From Monocercomonoides exilis (taxonomy: Eukaryota > Preaxostyla > Oxymonadida > Polymastigidae): DNA of 64,000 nt. The notes under the pieces were generated by a model. It searched no databases. It was given only the letters and a program-made list of their open reading frames with translations, and was not told the DNA's origin. Shown here piece by piece: positions 1-13,400 of the stretch. The stretch covers positions 1,714,001 through 1,778,000 of the forward strand of contig LSRY02000005.1 of NCBI GenBank assembly GCA_001643675.2, read 5' to 3'. Within the stretch, counting starts at the first letter, position 1. Each line of letters starts with the position of its first letter. The translations under genes and the position numbers were made by a program.

Positions 1-29
1 GTGATATTTCAACTTCTTTTTCTCCAACA

Positions 30-3000
30 ATGAATATGCCAAATGGAGTGCTGATGCAACAAACTGACAAGCAAGCTGCTTCACAAGGATTTATCTTCCA
101 AACTCTTATTCCTTCTTCTTATATTGTTCCTCCTTGTAAATCTCCCTTGTGCTCTTCTTCTTCTTCTTCTTCACCCTCCTCCTCATCTTCGTCATCATCA
201 TCATCTTCTTCTTCTTTTTCAGCTCCATCTTCATCTGCTTTATCTCCTTCACAAGAAGCTGAAGCAACCATTAATTCTCTTCAATTGCAGCAAAGAGCAT
301 CAGACAACCAACTGGATGATCAATTCGGTGGAAACCTCCAAAAAATCAAAATGAAGACGAAGAAATCCAAAAATAGCAGAAAATCGCAGCATAATCACAA
401 TCACAGCCACAGCTACAGCCTCAGTCAAAATAACAATCATAGCCATAATCATAAGCATAAGCATGATCCTAATCAATATCGCAAGCAAAGCCAGAATCCG
501 AAGCAAAAACATGCACATCGCAAAGCCAAGCGGCGCCGAGATACACGCGGCGTTTCAGGGCTTGTGAGCATATCGTTGATGCCTTATTGTCCTCCTTCTG
601 ATATTTTGGGGGGAGGAGAGAGAAGAAAGAAGGAAAAGGAGAGGAGGAGGAGGGCTGAGCAGGACTGGTTAAAGGAAATGGAAGAAGCAATAGATGAGGA
701 GATAAGTGAGTTGGAGGTGGGAAAGGAAGAGAAGATGGATAAAAAGAACAAGAAAAACAAAAAGGACAAAATGAATAAGACGAAGAAAACAAAGAAGAGA
801 AACGACAAACGATACGATTTCGAAAACAAAGAGGAAGAGTTTGGCAGTTTGTGTTTGAGAAGGAAAGCGAATTATGTCGAGTCTGAAATGAAAGACAAGC
901 CAGGCATTGTGAAAGCACAGCATCCGACTTCTGTTTCTGTTGATGCAGCATTCAAATGTGAATCTGAAGAAAGCAGAGGGGAAAGTTCTGAGGAAGATGA
1001 TGATGAAGATGAGGATAGAGACAGAGATAGAGATAGAGATGCAATTAAAGAAGAAGATAGAGAAAGTGAAAGAGATGAAATGAACAGACTGAATGGACTT
1101 CTTCTGCCTGTTGCGAAGGAGCCAATTGATTTCAGAGATGCCCGCGGAGCAGCAAGAGATGCGAGGCTCAGATATATGGAGACGATTGAAGAGAAAGCAG
1201 CATTCAAAGAAAGAGAATGGGAAAGGAATGATACAAAGGGGAAGATGAATTCAGGATCTGGTGCGAAAGTGAAAGAAGGTTATGTTCAACCAAAAGAAAG
1301 AAGGGAGAAAGAGAAGAAGAAACAAAATCATAGAGAAAGAAGTGAAGATGAATTGCCTTTGTTGCAAGAGCAACAGCTTCCTCAGAAGTATGTTCAGATT
1401 CAGATGCTTCAGTTTTACGGGATTGATCATACTCCGATTGAAGACTTAGACAAATCCAAAGGCAAACAAAGCAAAAATATGAGAAACTGGAACAAGAATG
1501 GCTCAATTATCGATGATGACGACGATGTTGTGATTGTCAGCTTTGATGATGATGACAATGATGAATTCAGTGAAGTTTTGGACTACAACCGAATCAGATT
1601 CAAAAAGTTGAATGAACTTGTGAAAGAGACAGAAAGAAATCTGAATGGAAGAGAGGATTTTGAAGCAGAAAATGAGTTGAAATTGAAAGGGGAAAGAAAA
1701 AAATGTGGACATTCGACTTTGCAACGTCAAGATAGAAGCAGCAAAAATGAAACTTCTACAGAAACAATGAATTATGATCAATATTTGCAAAATTCATTTG
1801 TTCCATCTTCAATTCCGTTGAGTTATGCCATTTCTCCTACTGTTTCTCACCTTGAGACAACGCAGAAAAAACAGACATTTTCGAAGAAAGCTACAAAAGA
1901 ACAAGAAAACAGTGTTATTTCACAGTGGCAGACAGCACATTTCACAAAAGACAAAACATCACAAATCGATTTTAGCAGAAATTCACCTCTCAATTTGCCT
2001 AACAATAACAAGAAATCTGATTCATTGCATCCTCATCCGTCGTCTTCTTCATCGTCGTCTTCATCTTCATCTTCATCTTCCAATTCTCATCGGACTCTGC
2101 CTGATCTCTCAAGATTTCCAGATGTTTACCGCTTTCATCTGTCTCCTCCGCCTTATTGTCATCACCTACCACTTCTTCCTGTGTTCTCTTCCACATCTTC
2201 TTCTGATCACTCATCAACAACAACCAAAGCAATAGCAATGTCAATAGGCAAGAACTGCTCAAAAAAGCTTGTCAAGTCTCGTTCTCATTCTATTTCTTAT
2301 TCGCATTCGCATTCTCATTCTCATTCCAACTCTCATTCAGAAACAAGTTCGAATGCAAATTCGTCACAAACCACAAATTCCTCAAAGAAAGGCTCAGCTT
2401 CTGTACAAACGCCAATTTCAGATTCACATTTGTCAGCTTCATCAGCTTCTGTCCCTTCCTCTTCATCATCTTCTTCTTCTTCGGCAAATGTTTCGTCTTA
2501 TATGCAAACAGAATCTACTGGCTTTACAACGTCTACTGCTTCATTGAATGTTGCTGGAAAGGAGATGTCATTGATTGCTCAGGTGAACGAAGAGGATTTG
2601 GTGGAGAAAGCAATGAAGGATATCCAAAATCGGAAAGAAGATAGAATCGCTGAAAGAACTTCGAAAGAAGCAAACCGAAGAGCAGAAGAAAGCAATTTAA
2701 TGAGTAAAGATAGCATTGCACAAAAAATGATTGATGAACGAAAGAACGTTGCAAAAGAAGGAGTGATGAAGAAGAGCAAAGAGAGAGAAACTGTTATTGA
2801 CGAAGAAGATGGAAAAAGTGGATTTGTGTGGAATCAGCTGGATAACACATTATTTGAAGATGAACCAAGAGATACGAAAGAAAACAGCAGAATTAGTGAA
2901 AAGAAAGGAATCTCATTGAAAAGAACTGTGACATGGAGAGAGAAAAGTGAGAAAAAGAAAGGCTTTGTTCGATTGAATGATAGTGAAGAAGAATATGGCA

Positions 3001-4943
3001 ATCTTTCTTTGATGGATGAAGGAGATGATAAATGCAAAGAACAGAGATGTGAAGCTGTTGATGAAAACAAAAATGTTAAAGAAAAAGTTGAAAGCGAAGT
3101 ATCCAAAAGAAATGATCATATTTCATTGCTTTCGTCGTCTTTAACACACAACAACGAACATCAATTTGCAGATTCGCTTTACAAAGCTCCTTCTCTTCTT
3201 CCAAATTCTGTTTCAATTCCATCTTCCAAGCACAATTTCATTAACAACAACAGAAGCACCCACTCTCCTTCTCAACTCTCTCCTTCCACTTCATCTTTTC
3301 CTTCTGATTTGTCTGATTATAAGCTTCCTCCCTCCATATCATCAAACACAATCCCTCCTTTTAATTATCCAAATCTCCTCTCTCAAACAACAGTTGATTT
3401 GCAGCAACCAATTTCTTCAAGCAATCCTATGCCTGTTAAAACAATAGCATCATCTTCTTCTCAACATTCTTCTCTGCCAATGAATTTGGTCTCTTCCGTT
3501 GCTCAAACTCAGCAGCTTTTGACTTCAGAGCCATCATTGGATTCTCCCTGTGCTTCTTTGACACCTGCTCCTTCTCCTCTGAAATCTGATGGCGCACCTG
3601 TATTCTCTCCTTCTGTGCTTTCTTCTTCTTATTCTTCTTCTCTATCTGAATGTATGTCATCTCCTTCCTCTGTCAATTCATCGGAGAAATTGGATATTTC
3701 TCCGTCTTTCACACCTCAGCAACAAAAGCCGCGTCTTTTGCACAGCTCAACACTTCAGCCAACTTCTCTTCATTCTCCTCATCATTTTACTGCACACTTC
3801 GATATGCTTAAACCAATTAGCAATGCTTCTGGATCCTTGCCTTCTTCTTCCAATCAGCAATCATCGTCTTCTTCTTCTTCTTCTTCTTCAATTCTATCGG
3901 AAACAGCAACTTCTCAAATATCTTCAATCAATCTTTCTTCTCCTTTGCTTTCTCCACCTCTCATCTGTAATACATCAACTTCATTGTCTATTGTTTCAAA
4001 TTCATCTTCTTCCTCGTCTTCATCTTCACCCTCTTCTTCTCCCTCCTTCGTCTCATCATCTTCAACAGCATCATCAATATCAGCATCAGCATCAGCTTCT
4101 TCTTATTCCACATCTCATCCGCCTTCCACCCCTGCGCTGACAAAAAATCCTACTTCCTCCACTCTTTCGTCTGCATGTTCTCTCGTATCTTCTTCTGGAG
4201 CCTCTTTCAATGTTCAGTCTTCTCCTTCAACTTCTCAGCCAATGAATGTGTTTTCTCCCTCGCAACGAAGCATTTTACTGGATAGTTCAAATAAAAAGTT
4301 AAACAGTACTCAGTTTGAAGAGGATATCAAAAGAAAAGAAGCATATAAAAATACATCAGAATTACTATTTCATCAAACTTTTCCTTCAAGTGCCTCGCCA
4401 ACAAACTCTTCCTCTTTGCCCTTCTCAGAGACTAACTCCACACTCACTGCTTTCTTCAACACTTTAATGTCGAATCAGAAAAAGGAGCCTTTAGTTGACT
4501 GTCACACAAATGTGATGTCTTCAAATGATTCTTTTGACAACAGAAAAGAAAACTTGATCAGAGGTGATAATAGAAAGAATAAAGCAATTGCAAACTTTAT
4601 TGTTTCTGCTGATGAAAATATGAATATCAATCATTCTCATGAAGCAAATGAAAAAGATTTGGAGGGTGAAATTGACATTTTTGCAAAAGTTGCGAAAAAA
4701 GGACAAAATGTGTGCAAAGTCAAAGAATGGATGGAGAATTCCAACAAAGAAGAAAGTTGCGAACAGTCTGATGATTCGGAAACTGTGATTGCGGTTGACG
4801 ATGAAGACGAAGATGCAGAGAGAGAAAGAGAAGGAGAAGATTGTGTTGGTGCAAAAATGAACGAATCTCTTTTGGGAGATAAACTGAGATTCTGGAATAT
4901 TTATGAGCGCTCTGATAGTTCCAAAGGGAATATGAAAAAATGA
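30..4943 (+). CDS. Giant low-complexity Ser/His/Lys-rich protein, possibly 5'-partial
   Basis: This is an uninterrupted frame of about 1,637 codons ending in TGA. The first ATG in the window is at 30, but the frame stays open to the window edge, so the true start or upstream exons may be missing. Composition changes in blocks: a Ser-run N-terminus, a His/Asn/Ser stretch near residues 120-160, a Lys/Glu/Arg-rich acidic-basic region (about 195-470), a second His-Ser repeat near 750-780, a charged block (about 850-1020), long Ser/Pro/Thr runs, and an acidic tail. No catalytic domain, signal peptide or membrane segment is visible. The charged blocks could form coiled coils or nucleic-acid-binding tails. 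I do not recognise the family and infer no function. It is intronless within the window and convergent with the cyclin-like gene. Overlapping frames on both strands are shadows of its biased composition. Confidence 0.75.
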   Translation: MNMPNGVLMQQTDKQAASQGFIFQTLIPSSYIVPPCKSPLCSSSSSSSPSSSSSSSSSSSSSFSAPSSSALSPSQEAEATINSLQLQQRASDNQLDDQFGGNLQKIKMKTKKSKNSRKSQHNHNHSHSYSLSQNNNHSHNHKHKHDPNQYRKQSQNPKQKHAHRKAKRRRDTRGVSGLVSISLMPYCPPSDILGGGERRKKEKERRRRAEQDWLKEMEEAIDEEISELEVGKEEKMDKKNKKNKKDKMNKTKKTKKRNDKRYDFENKEEEFGSLCLRRKANYVESEMKDKPGIVKAQHPTSVSVDAAFKCESEESRGESSEEDDDEDEDRDRDRDRDAIKEEDRESERDEMNRLNGLLLPVAKEPIDFRDARGAARDARLRYMETIEEKAAFKEREWERNDTKGKMNSGSGAKVKEGYVQPKERREKEKKKQNHRERSEDELPLLQEQQLPQKYVQIQMLQFYGIDHTPIEDLDKSKGKQSKNMRNWNKNGSIIDDDDDVVIVSFDDDDNDEFSEVLDYNRIRFKKLNELVKETERNLNGREDFEAENELKLKGERKKCGHSTLQRQDRSSKNETSTETMNYDQYLQNSFVPSSIPLSYAISPTVSHLETTQKKQTFSKKATKEQENSVISQWQTAHFTKDKTSQIDFSRNSPLNLPNNNKKSDSLHPHPSSSSSSSSSSSSSSNSHRTLPDLSRFPDVYRFHLSPPPYCHHLPLLPVFSSTSSSDHSSTTTKAIAMSIGKNCSKKLVKSRSHSISYSHSHSHSHSNSHSETSSNANSSQTTNSSKKGSASVQTPISDSHLSASSASVPSSSSSSSSSANVSSYMQTESTGFTTSTASLNVAGKEMSLIAQVNEEDLVEKAMKDIQNRKEDRIAERTSKEANRRAEESNLMSKDSIAQKMIDERKNVAKEGVMKKSKERETVIDEEDGKSGFVWNQLDNTLFEDEPRDTKENSRISEKKGISLKRTVTWREKSEKKKGFVRLNDSEEEYGNLSLMDEGDDKCKEQRCEAVDENKNVKEKVESEVSKRNDHISLLSSSLTHNNEHQFADSLYKAPSLLPNSVSIPSSKHNFINNNRSTHSPSQLSPSTSSFPSDLSDYKLPPSISSNTIPPFNYPNLLSQTTVDLQQPISSSNPMPVKTIASSSSQHSSLPMNLVSSVAQTQQLLTSEPSLDSPCASLTPAPSPLKSDGAPVFSPSVLSSSYSSSLSECMSSPSSVNSSEKLDISPSFTPQQQKPRLLHSSTLQPTSLHSPHHFTAHFDMLKPISNASGSLPSSSNQQSSSSSSSSSSILSETATSQISSINLSSPLLSPPLICNTSTSLSIVSNSSSSSSSSSPSSSPSFVSSSSTASSISASASASSYSTSHPPSTPALTKNPTSSTLSSACSLVSSSGASFNVQSSPSTSQPMNVFSPSQRSILLDSSNKKLNSTQFEEDIKRKEAYKNTSELLFHQTFPSSASPTNSSSLPFSETNSTLTAFFNTLMSNQKKEPLVDCHTNVMSSNDSFDNRKENLIRGDNRKNKAIANFIVSADENMNINHSHEANEKDLEGEIDIFAKVAKKGQNVCKVKEWMENSNKEESCEQSDDSETVIAVDDEDEDAEREREGEDCVGAKMNESLLGDKLRFWNIYERSDSSKGNMKK

Positions 4944-6908
<1,965 letters not shown>

Positions 6909-8141
6909 TCAAAAAGTTTTTTTCATCAGATCCTTCTTCCATTGCAAAGCAGCATCAAACTCTCTTCTTGAAATATATGTATCCCATTTCAGAATGTCGA
7001 GCACAAACAGCTCCGATTCATTCACAAACTTCAGCGGAATTCCAAATATCTGAGAAAAAACTTTATTTGTGAAGGGCTTGTCTGTCAATATCTTATGAAC
7101 AATAATAATGGCTACAATCAACGAAAGTGAGGAATTCGACTTGGTCAAGCAAAACAAAAGCTGGGGTCGCTTCAATTTATGAGGGGAAATCGAAGAAGAT
7201 GTTGTTGAAGTATCGCTTTCCTTTTCGTGTTCTTTTTCATTTTTCACTTCATAAGTTTTTTCGCTTCGAAATATTGTCCTCTCAAGTAAAATTAGTCCCA
7301 TCAAAAATTCTTCCTCTCTTATATGAAATCTGCTTTTCATAACATGCAAAATGTATTTTGTTGCTGTATATATTGAATCCTTCGCTTTCGTTTCTATGTC
7401 TCTAGTCGGATACCATTTCGAAAACATTTCCATTTCATTCTGAATATGATCTGAGCAGCCTTGTAATGACATCTCATTATGATTTGCTAAATTTGGAGTG
7501 CTTTTCAATTTTGAACCAATAAAGTTCAATGAGTCGGGGACTTTCGAAAAATGCAAATATTGTGTGAAGAATCCTGTACCAAAGGCTCTTAAATTTATTT
7601 TCGAATTGCTATCCTTTTCGCGCAGCAGAAAGTAAGAATTACAAAGTGTATACACAATAGAGTTTGCGTAATATTGCGAGAATGAATCTATAAAACTTTC
7701 TTCGCACTCAGCATTCGAAAAGATTGGCTGGATAATATGTTGAAAGTTGAAGTCGCAATCGTCATCGATAATCTTTTGTAGGAGTCGTTGATCAAGCTTC
7801 TCTGAAGTTAGATAAAGAAGAAACTCGATTTTTTTGGACTTTGAAATTTCTATTGTCGAATCTACTGATAAATTTTTGCCTTTCCTTTCAGAGTCGCAAT
7901 CATAAAAATTGAATAGATGTTCTTCAGTTAATGAATGCACGCAATTTTGATCAGCAAATTGATATGGTTTCTGAAATATTTCTCTATCTCCATCAGAGTG
8001 TTTATATTTTCCATCTAGAGTAATTTCAATTGGAAAACAACCCAAAGTTGGCAACTGCAATTTGTAAACATTGCAATGCTTTGCAAGCTCTGTTTCATTT
8101 GAATATATTCGATTCTGAATCATGCTTTGTTTTGAAAGCAA
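6909..8141 (-). CDS. Cyclin-box protein, PHO80/PCL-like
   Basis: An intronless frame of 410 codons ending in TGA. The C-terminal ~150 residues look like a cyclin N-terminal box of the PHO80/PCL type. They show a helix around EEEFLMGLILLER, a low-complexity Ser/Glu/Lys insert, then a long helix with LIVAIIIVHKILTDK in the place of the usual alanine/lysine 'AsKy.DD' motif. Next come FTNKVFSQIFGIP (compare family N-x-x-[YF]-A-K) and a final helix with FVNESELFVLDILKWDTYIS, the usual position of the LE-x-x-FL motif. Such cyclins bind and activate cyclin-dependent kinases, in yeast often for phosphate or polarity signalling. The N-terminal ~260 residues are unrecognised. Start: Met at 8141; the next Met at 8123 is an alternative. 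The insert inside the cyclin box is unusual and would lengthen the loop between helices 1 and 2. Confidence 0.65.
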   Translation of the reverse strand: MLSKQSMIQNRIYSNETELAKHCNVYKLQLPTLGCFPIEITLDGKYKHSDGDREIFQKPYQFADQNCVHSLTEEHLFNFYDCDSERKGKNLSVDSTIEISKSKKIEFLLYLTSEKLDQRLLQKIIDDDCDFNFQHIIQPIFSNAECEESFIDSFSQYYANSIVYTLCNSYFLLREKDSNSKINLRAFGTGFFTQYLHFSKVPDSLNFIGSKLKSTPNLANHNEMSLQGCSDHIQNEMEMFSKWYPTRDIETKAKDSIYTATKYILHVMKSRFHIREEEFLMGLILLERTIFRSEKTYEVKNEKEHEKESDTSTTSSSISPHKLKRPQLLFCLTKSNSSLSLIVAIIIVHKILTDKPFTNKVFSQIFGIPLKFVNESELFVLDILKWDTYISRREFDAALQWKKDLMKKTF

Positions 8142-10433
8142 GAATAGTTTTCAAAAAATTAATATAAATTTTTCTTTTTTTCATAAAAATATTTATTATG
8201 GTTAGCCAGTAAGTTGAAATTTTTCATTCAAATTATTCATTCAAAAGAATAATGAAAAATGTCTATCTTCGGCATAATGCTACATTAAGGGTACCGAAAA
8301 TATCAAAAACAAGCATTATGAAAAGGCTAAATGTTTCCAATTGAACTTTCATCAACACTCTTTGGTGTTGGCAATATGTTTTATTAATCATCGAACTTTT
8401 TTAGGGTTTTCGTTCTCAAAAACAACTGACCCCTAATTGAAATTTTGAATAACTTTTTTGTTAAATTCAATAAATAACAATAAAAAGACATTTTTAGGTT
8501 AATTAATTTGAATATTTGTTCTATTTGCAATTGTTAGGGTTGAAAGAAACTCAATTAAAGAGTTTTTATGAAGTTTGAAAAAAGTCTCGAAAAACTTCAG
8601 ATTTGAATAAAAAAATCACTCAGTCATTTTTTGTTTTGATCAATTGGTTATTAAAAACCAAATGAATTTATAATATCTTAACATTGAAATTTTTTGCTAT
8701 TTATTCATGGATCAAACGAAAAAAACGGGTACCCTTAAAGAAGCATCTTGCCCTATCTTCAATTCAAAAAAATAAATAAATAAATAAATTGTTAGAACAT
8801 GTTCCATTTGAAATATGATTTCAGAGTGATTTACGAATGGAATTTCCGTTACAAAAAAATTCAGAGATCTAATGAAGTTTTTTTCATTTCTTTTTGATAT
8901 TTTATTCTTTTTGATAACATTATTTGAATTGCCAAATTTCAAATTATAATAATTAAGTTTTTTTGACGACAACAGTTGTAAATATAATTCAATTTCGAAA
9001 TAAGAAACATTTTCACTAATGAAATGAACTAATTATTTTGTGTGATTTTTATATTCTCAAGTTATTTAAAATCAGAAACATCGTTTATTGAAATATGAAA
9101 AATGATGCATTTTCTTGAAACAAATTCTGTTGTTCTTTTTGATAATTATATTTCTGTTCATTTGCAAACCAAACAAAATAAATTTTCTGTTAAAATGGGG
9201 GAAAATACGGACTTTCAAGCTTTTTTTGCACAAAGCACGAAAAAATTGTTTTTCTCATAACATTATAAAACTCACTTGGATTTCAAAACAAATTTGATTT
9301 TCATATCTGAAAACAAGCATCGTTGACATAACTATTAATTGTTTTGGGATCTCACATGTGTTTCAATAAAGAAACCCATTTTTTTCTGGCTTTTTTGACA
9401 ACAAAAAGTTCATCAAAGATGCATTATTTTTCTATGTTTTAAAAGTGGTTGCGAAAATTTTCAACATTTGAATACAAAATCACAGCCCAATGACTAAATA
9501 ATTTTGAAAAATCAACGACCCGAATAATATTATGATTTCAAAAACAATAACACAAATGAAATCAAATATTTTGCTTTTTTTGTGAGATTATTCGAAACGA
9601 AATATATTTCTCTATTTTTAATCATGAGAGTGATGATTTGAGTCACAAAAATAATTGATTTTTTATTTTTCAATGGAATAAGACTAACTTGGAATTATAA
9701 TGCACAATAATTTTTAGAAAACTTTTTTTTGTTGTTTTTTCAAACGAAATACGAATTTCATATTTTGATCAAATTTCTGTTCCTCCTTCGAAACTTCACT
9801 GAAATAGAAATAAAAACTCAGTTTAGGTTTTGTTTCCATTTTATTGAAGTTAAAAAGATAATAATGGAAGGGAATCGTTCTTTTATCTTAAATGAATCAG
9901 ATTTTGGACTTTCTTTGAATTATGTTTGCGAATATTTTATGTTCCGTTTTTCTGAATATAATTAACCCTAATCAAATAAATAATAATCTTTCAAATAATG
10001 TTATAATTTTTATCGAAAAATTCAAATGCACCCAAAAGATACTCCGAAAGATTTGATTTTCTAATATCTGTGTGTCAATTGTTGCCTTGCAATATTTCTT
10101 TTTTTGAGTACCGTTGACACAGAAGAAACAAAAATCAACATCAAGAATCTCTCAGAATCAACTGTTTTGCTTTGAATCTGTTTGAAATAAGACAAAAACA
10201 AACGAACGAAATACCAACAATTACAAAAAATAAATAATTTAACAAATACATTTGAACATTTTACGCAATTTCTCTCTGTCTTTTCTTTCTTTCACATATT
10301 CGCCATTTTCCATCAATGTTTTAACTTTTCCAAACAAAAAAATTTCCCTTTCTCTGTCAGACTCCACCGTTCAATTCTTCTTTGAGATTTATGGATTATT
10401 GCATGCACAACAGTTTTTGCAACAGCAAGCCTA
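8142..10433. other. AT-rich intergenic region between cyclin-like and receptor genes
   Basis: Holds the MITE at 8271-8752 and a short (AAAT)n run near 8768-8789. The remainder, about 8790-10430, is AT-rich with no reading frame longer than about 80 codons and no composition resembling the coding regions. I could not support a tRNA, other RNA gene or promoter. Confidence 0.55.
8271..8752. mobile_element. 482-bp MITE with imperfect TIRs and an 8-bp target-site duplication
   Basis: The left end reads GGCATAATGCTACATTAAGG and continues GTACCG. The complement of the right end reads GGCAAGATGCTTCTTTAAGG and continues GTACCCG, so the inverted repeats match over about 26 bp with four or five differences. 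Both ends are flanked directly by CTATCTTC (8263-8270 and 8753-8760), a perfect 8-bp direct repeat, as expected for a target-site duplication. The interior is AT-rich and non-coding, so this is a non-autonomous cut-and-paste transposon. TIRs starting GG with an 8-9 bp duplication resemble the Merlin superfamily; hAT elements (8 bp) normally start CA, so that is less likely. The superfamily assignment is inference. Confidence 0.82.
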
Positions 10434-13400
10434 TTAAGCTGTCATCTCCTTCAACAAACGCTCCGCCTCCTCACGAGCACGTGAGTTTATCTCGACTGTG
10501 CTCCTTTTCTCCTCGTTTTCCGACTCCTCGAGGCTTATGGCGTCTGATGCAGTGAACATCACAGCTCCTGCAGGCATGTGCCCCAGCAGCTCTCTCTTCA
10601 CCCCCTCCAGCGATGGCCGCTTCTGCCAGTCGTACCACAGCAGCGATTCCACAAACTCTTCATAGTCTGAGTCTCTCACCAGCTTCAGATTCGGCCTCTC
10701 CCCACTCGCTATCTTCTTCCCTGCCACTTCCCCTTCATACTCCCCAAACGGGATCTCCAGCGTCAGACACTCCCACAGCATCATACCGATAGAGAACACA
10801 ACCGACTCCTTTGTTGCTTCCTTGTTCTTGTTCATCAGCAGCTCCGGCGCCTTCCACCGCATGCACTCATATCGATTGTCCTCGTCATCCTCAAAAGCCG
10901 ATGAAGGCAGAGAATCTTCATCATCACTTGCAGATGTCACAATTGTCAATGAAGAGATCGACGATGAATCTGAACTATCATCAGAAGAACAGTCTGAGTG
11001 CATCGCAATGCAGATCACCATATGCTCTGAGAACAGCACGATGTGAGGACTGAGGTTGGCAAGTGAAGAAAGAGGATTTTCCATTTCATCAAATGAATGA
11101 AGAGCTCCGTTTGCCACCCAGAACAAGATTTGGGCAGCTGTCACTTCTCTCTCCTGGAGAGTGCCTATTGCCATCTCTTTCTTCTCATTCCTTCCATGCA
11201 GGAGCATGAACAATGAATCCCTCAAATCCACGATCAACTTCTCATGTGGAGACGAGCAGGCCATTGCATCCACAAGATTTGACATTGAAGAGGTGGTTGG
11301 GCAAAGATCCTCTCCTCGAACAAATGTTGAATCTGTGTCTGTTGTGGATGTGGAAGAAATGGATGGTGAGGGAGTTCTCTTTCTTGTCTCTTCTTCTTCC
11401 TTCTCATCAACCTTCTCCAGCATCCATTGAGGTATTTTGTCTGAGTCTTTCCCCAAGATATATTCAGTCGATCCATTCTCAGCCAGCAAATACTCTTCAG
11501 ATTCTGAATGCACCATCTCCTTTCCATTTATTCTTTTCTTTATCCTTTCTTCGTTTTTCTTCTCTGCTTCCTTCTCCGCTCTCCTCCACTGCTCTTCAGG
11601 TGACATCTCCATTGTCACCATCTCAATCAGTTTCGGATCCTTTTTCACAGAGTCATTCACAATCTCTCTCAGATCTTTATTCTCATTCTTTGCTCTTCTC
11701 CATCGAATTGTAACAACAATGGAGATTATCATCGCAATCAAGAACAACACAGCCAACATAACAACAATTAGAGGCCATATCGATTTTCCTTCTTTTCCTC
11801 CTTCAACAATTCTTTCATCTCCTTTTGGCTCAATCTCACTTCTGTTCTTCAGAATGAATGAATTTGTTGATGAAGGCGATTCTGCATCCCCAAACACAAT
11901 GTACACACTCACTTCTATTTCATTTTCACAATTGCTGATGAGATCTTTTCCCACACTTCCCTCAACTTCTCTTTCTGATAAAAACCCATTTGAATCAAAA
12001 TCATGTTTTTCAATCTCTTTCTCTTCTCCTTTCCTCTTCACAACTGAGAATGACAGATTGCATGGAATAAGAAGCATTCCTTTGAATATCAGCTTCATTC
12101 TATTTGCCTCTTCTTTTGCTTCCACGCTTTCCAACATAGGAATGAAGAATGATGAATCCCTTTCTGTAACAATTCCTTCAAAACTGCACCCTTCATTCAA
12201 CATCCAAAGTGATGTGTTATCCTTCCATCCATCTCCTCCCTTCAAACTCATCACATTCAATGTTCCTGAATCTGAACAGATGATATTTCTTCTCGGTGAT
12301 GGATACCCTTCAATAGTTGGATTATTGTTTTCAAATAACCCCATTTCTATTTTCACACTTCCTCCACTCATTGTAATTCCACCTTCTGGAGAATTTGATA
12401 ATGTTGTATCTTTCATCAAAACAGAACTCTTCACAACATCCACAAGAGATCCATCCCATCTGCACATCTCTTCTTCCTCATTTGAATTCTTTTCATTTCT
12501 TTCATTTGAACTTCCATCAAAAATGCAACTGTCCATTTTCACATCCAAACTATTCTCCAATTTCATCAATTTCCCTTTTGTTGCCTGTGAACAGACTCCA
12601 CCAATTGTGCAATTTGTCAATTGCATCGTCTTTTTCATTGAAAAGCAAGATATCAATGATTCTTCATTTTCTTCTGTATTCATATTTTCAACAAATAATC
12701 TATCCATATTCAATTGCCCGCATTCATTAATCTCAATCAGAGATGTATTAATTGTTGAATTGCAAATCGTTAATGAATCAATCACTGATGGAAGCGGTGA
12801 TGAAAGATACAAAACTGATTCACGAAGTATTAGATTTGTCACTTTGCATTCCATAAGTTGTGATTCTCCTTTATCCATATTGATAATGTGAAATGGAATG
12901 TTTGCAAATACTGCATTTCTTTCTTCTGCTGATTGTTTTGTAGTGAATGAACAATTCATTGTCTCAAGAATTCCTCCTTCTGGTGATATCAGTGATTCAT
13001 GTGAAGAAATGAAATTTGAATCAAACACAAAACTCATTCTCATCAATGAAACTGTTCCATTTGTCGTCACCAAAGCATCTCTTGTTTTTCCAATATTTGA
13101 TTTCACTTCAACTTTGCACATCTCTCTGCTCTTCGAACTTAGGCTCATCTCCTCCAAATTTATCTCTTCCTCAATCACACTCTCTTTCACAATTAACATT
13201 TGACTAATCAGCTCGAAAGTCAGATGCATCAACCCATAATCAATTGAACCACATGGAAGTGTGTTTGTTCCACATTGTTTGTTATTCGATCCAACCACAC
13301 TGCTTACAACAATTGTGTCACTCTGATGGATAGTCACAAATTCAATCAGATCTGTATCTTCTTTGTGTTCACAACAATCAATTCCATATATCGCATTCAT

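Noticed and set aside
8285-8738. A piggyBac-like element bounded by TTAA with GGGTACC ends
   Set aside because: The inverted repeat continues past both TTAA sites to a perfect 8-bp direct repeat, so TTAA is internal to the TIR.
11437-12891. A 484-codon + strand frame over receptor BH1
   Set aside because: Antisense shadow; the minus strand encodes the conserved block shared with BH2.
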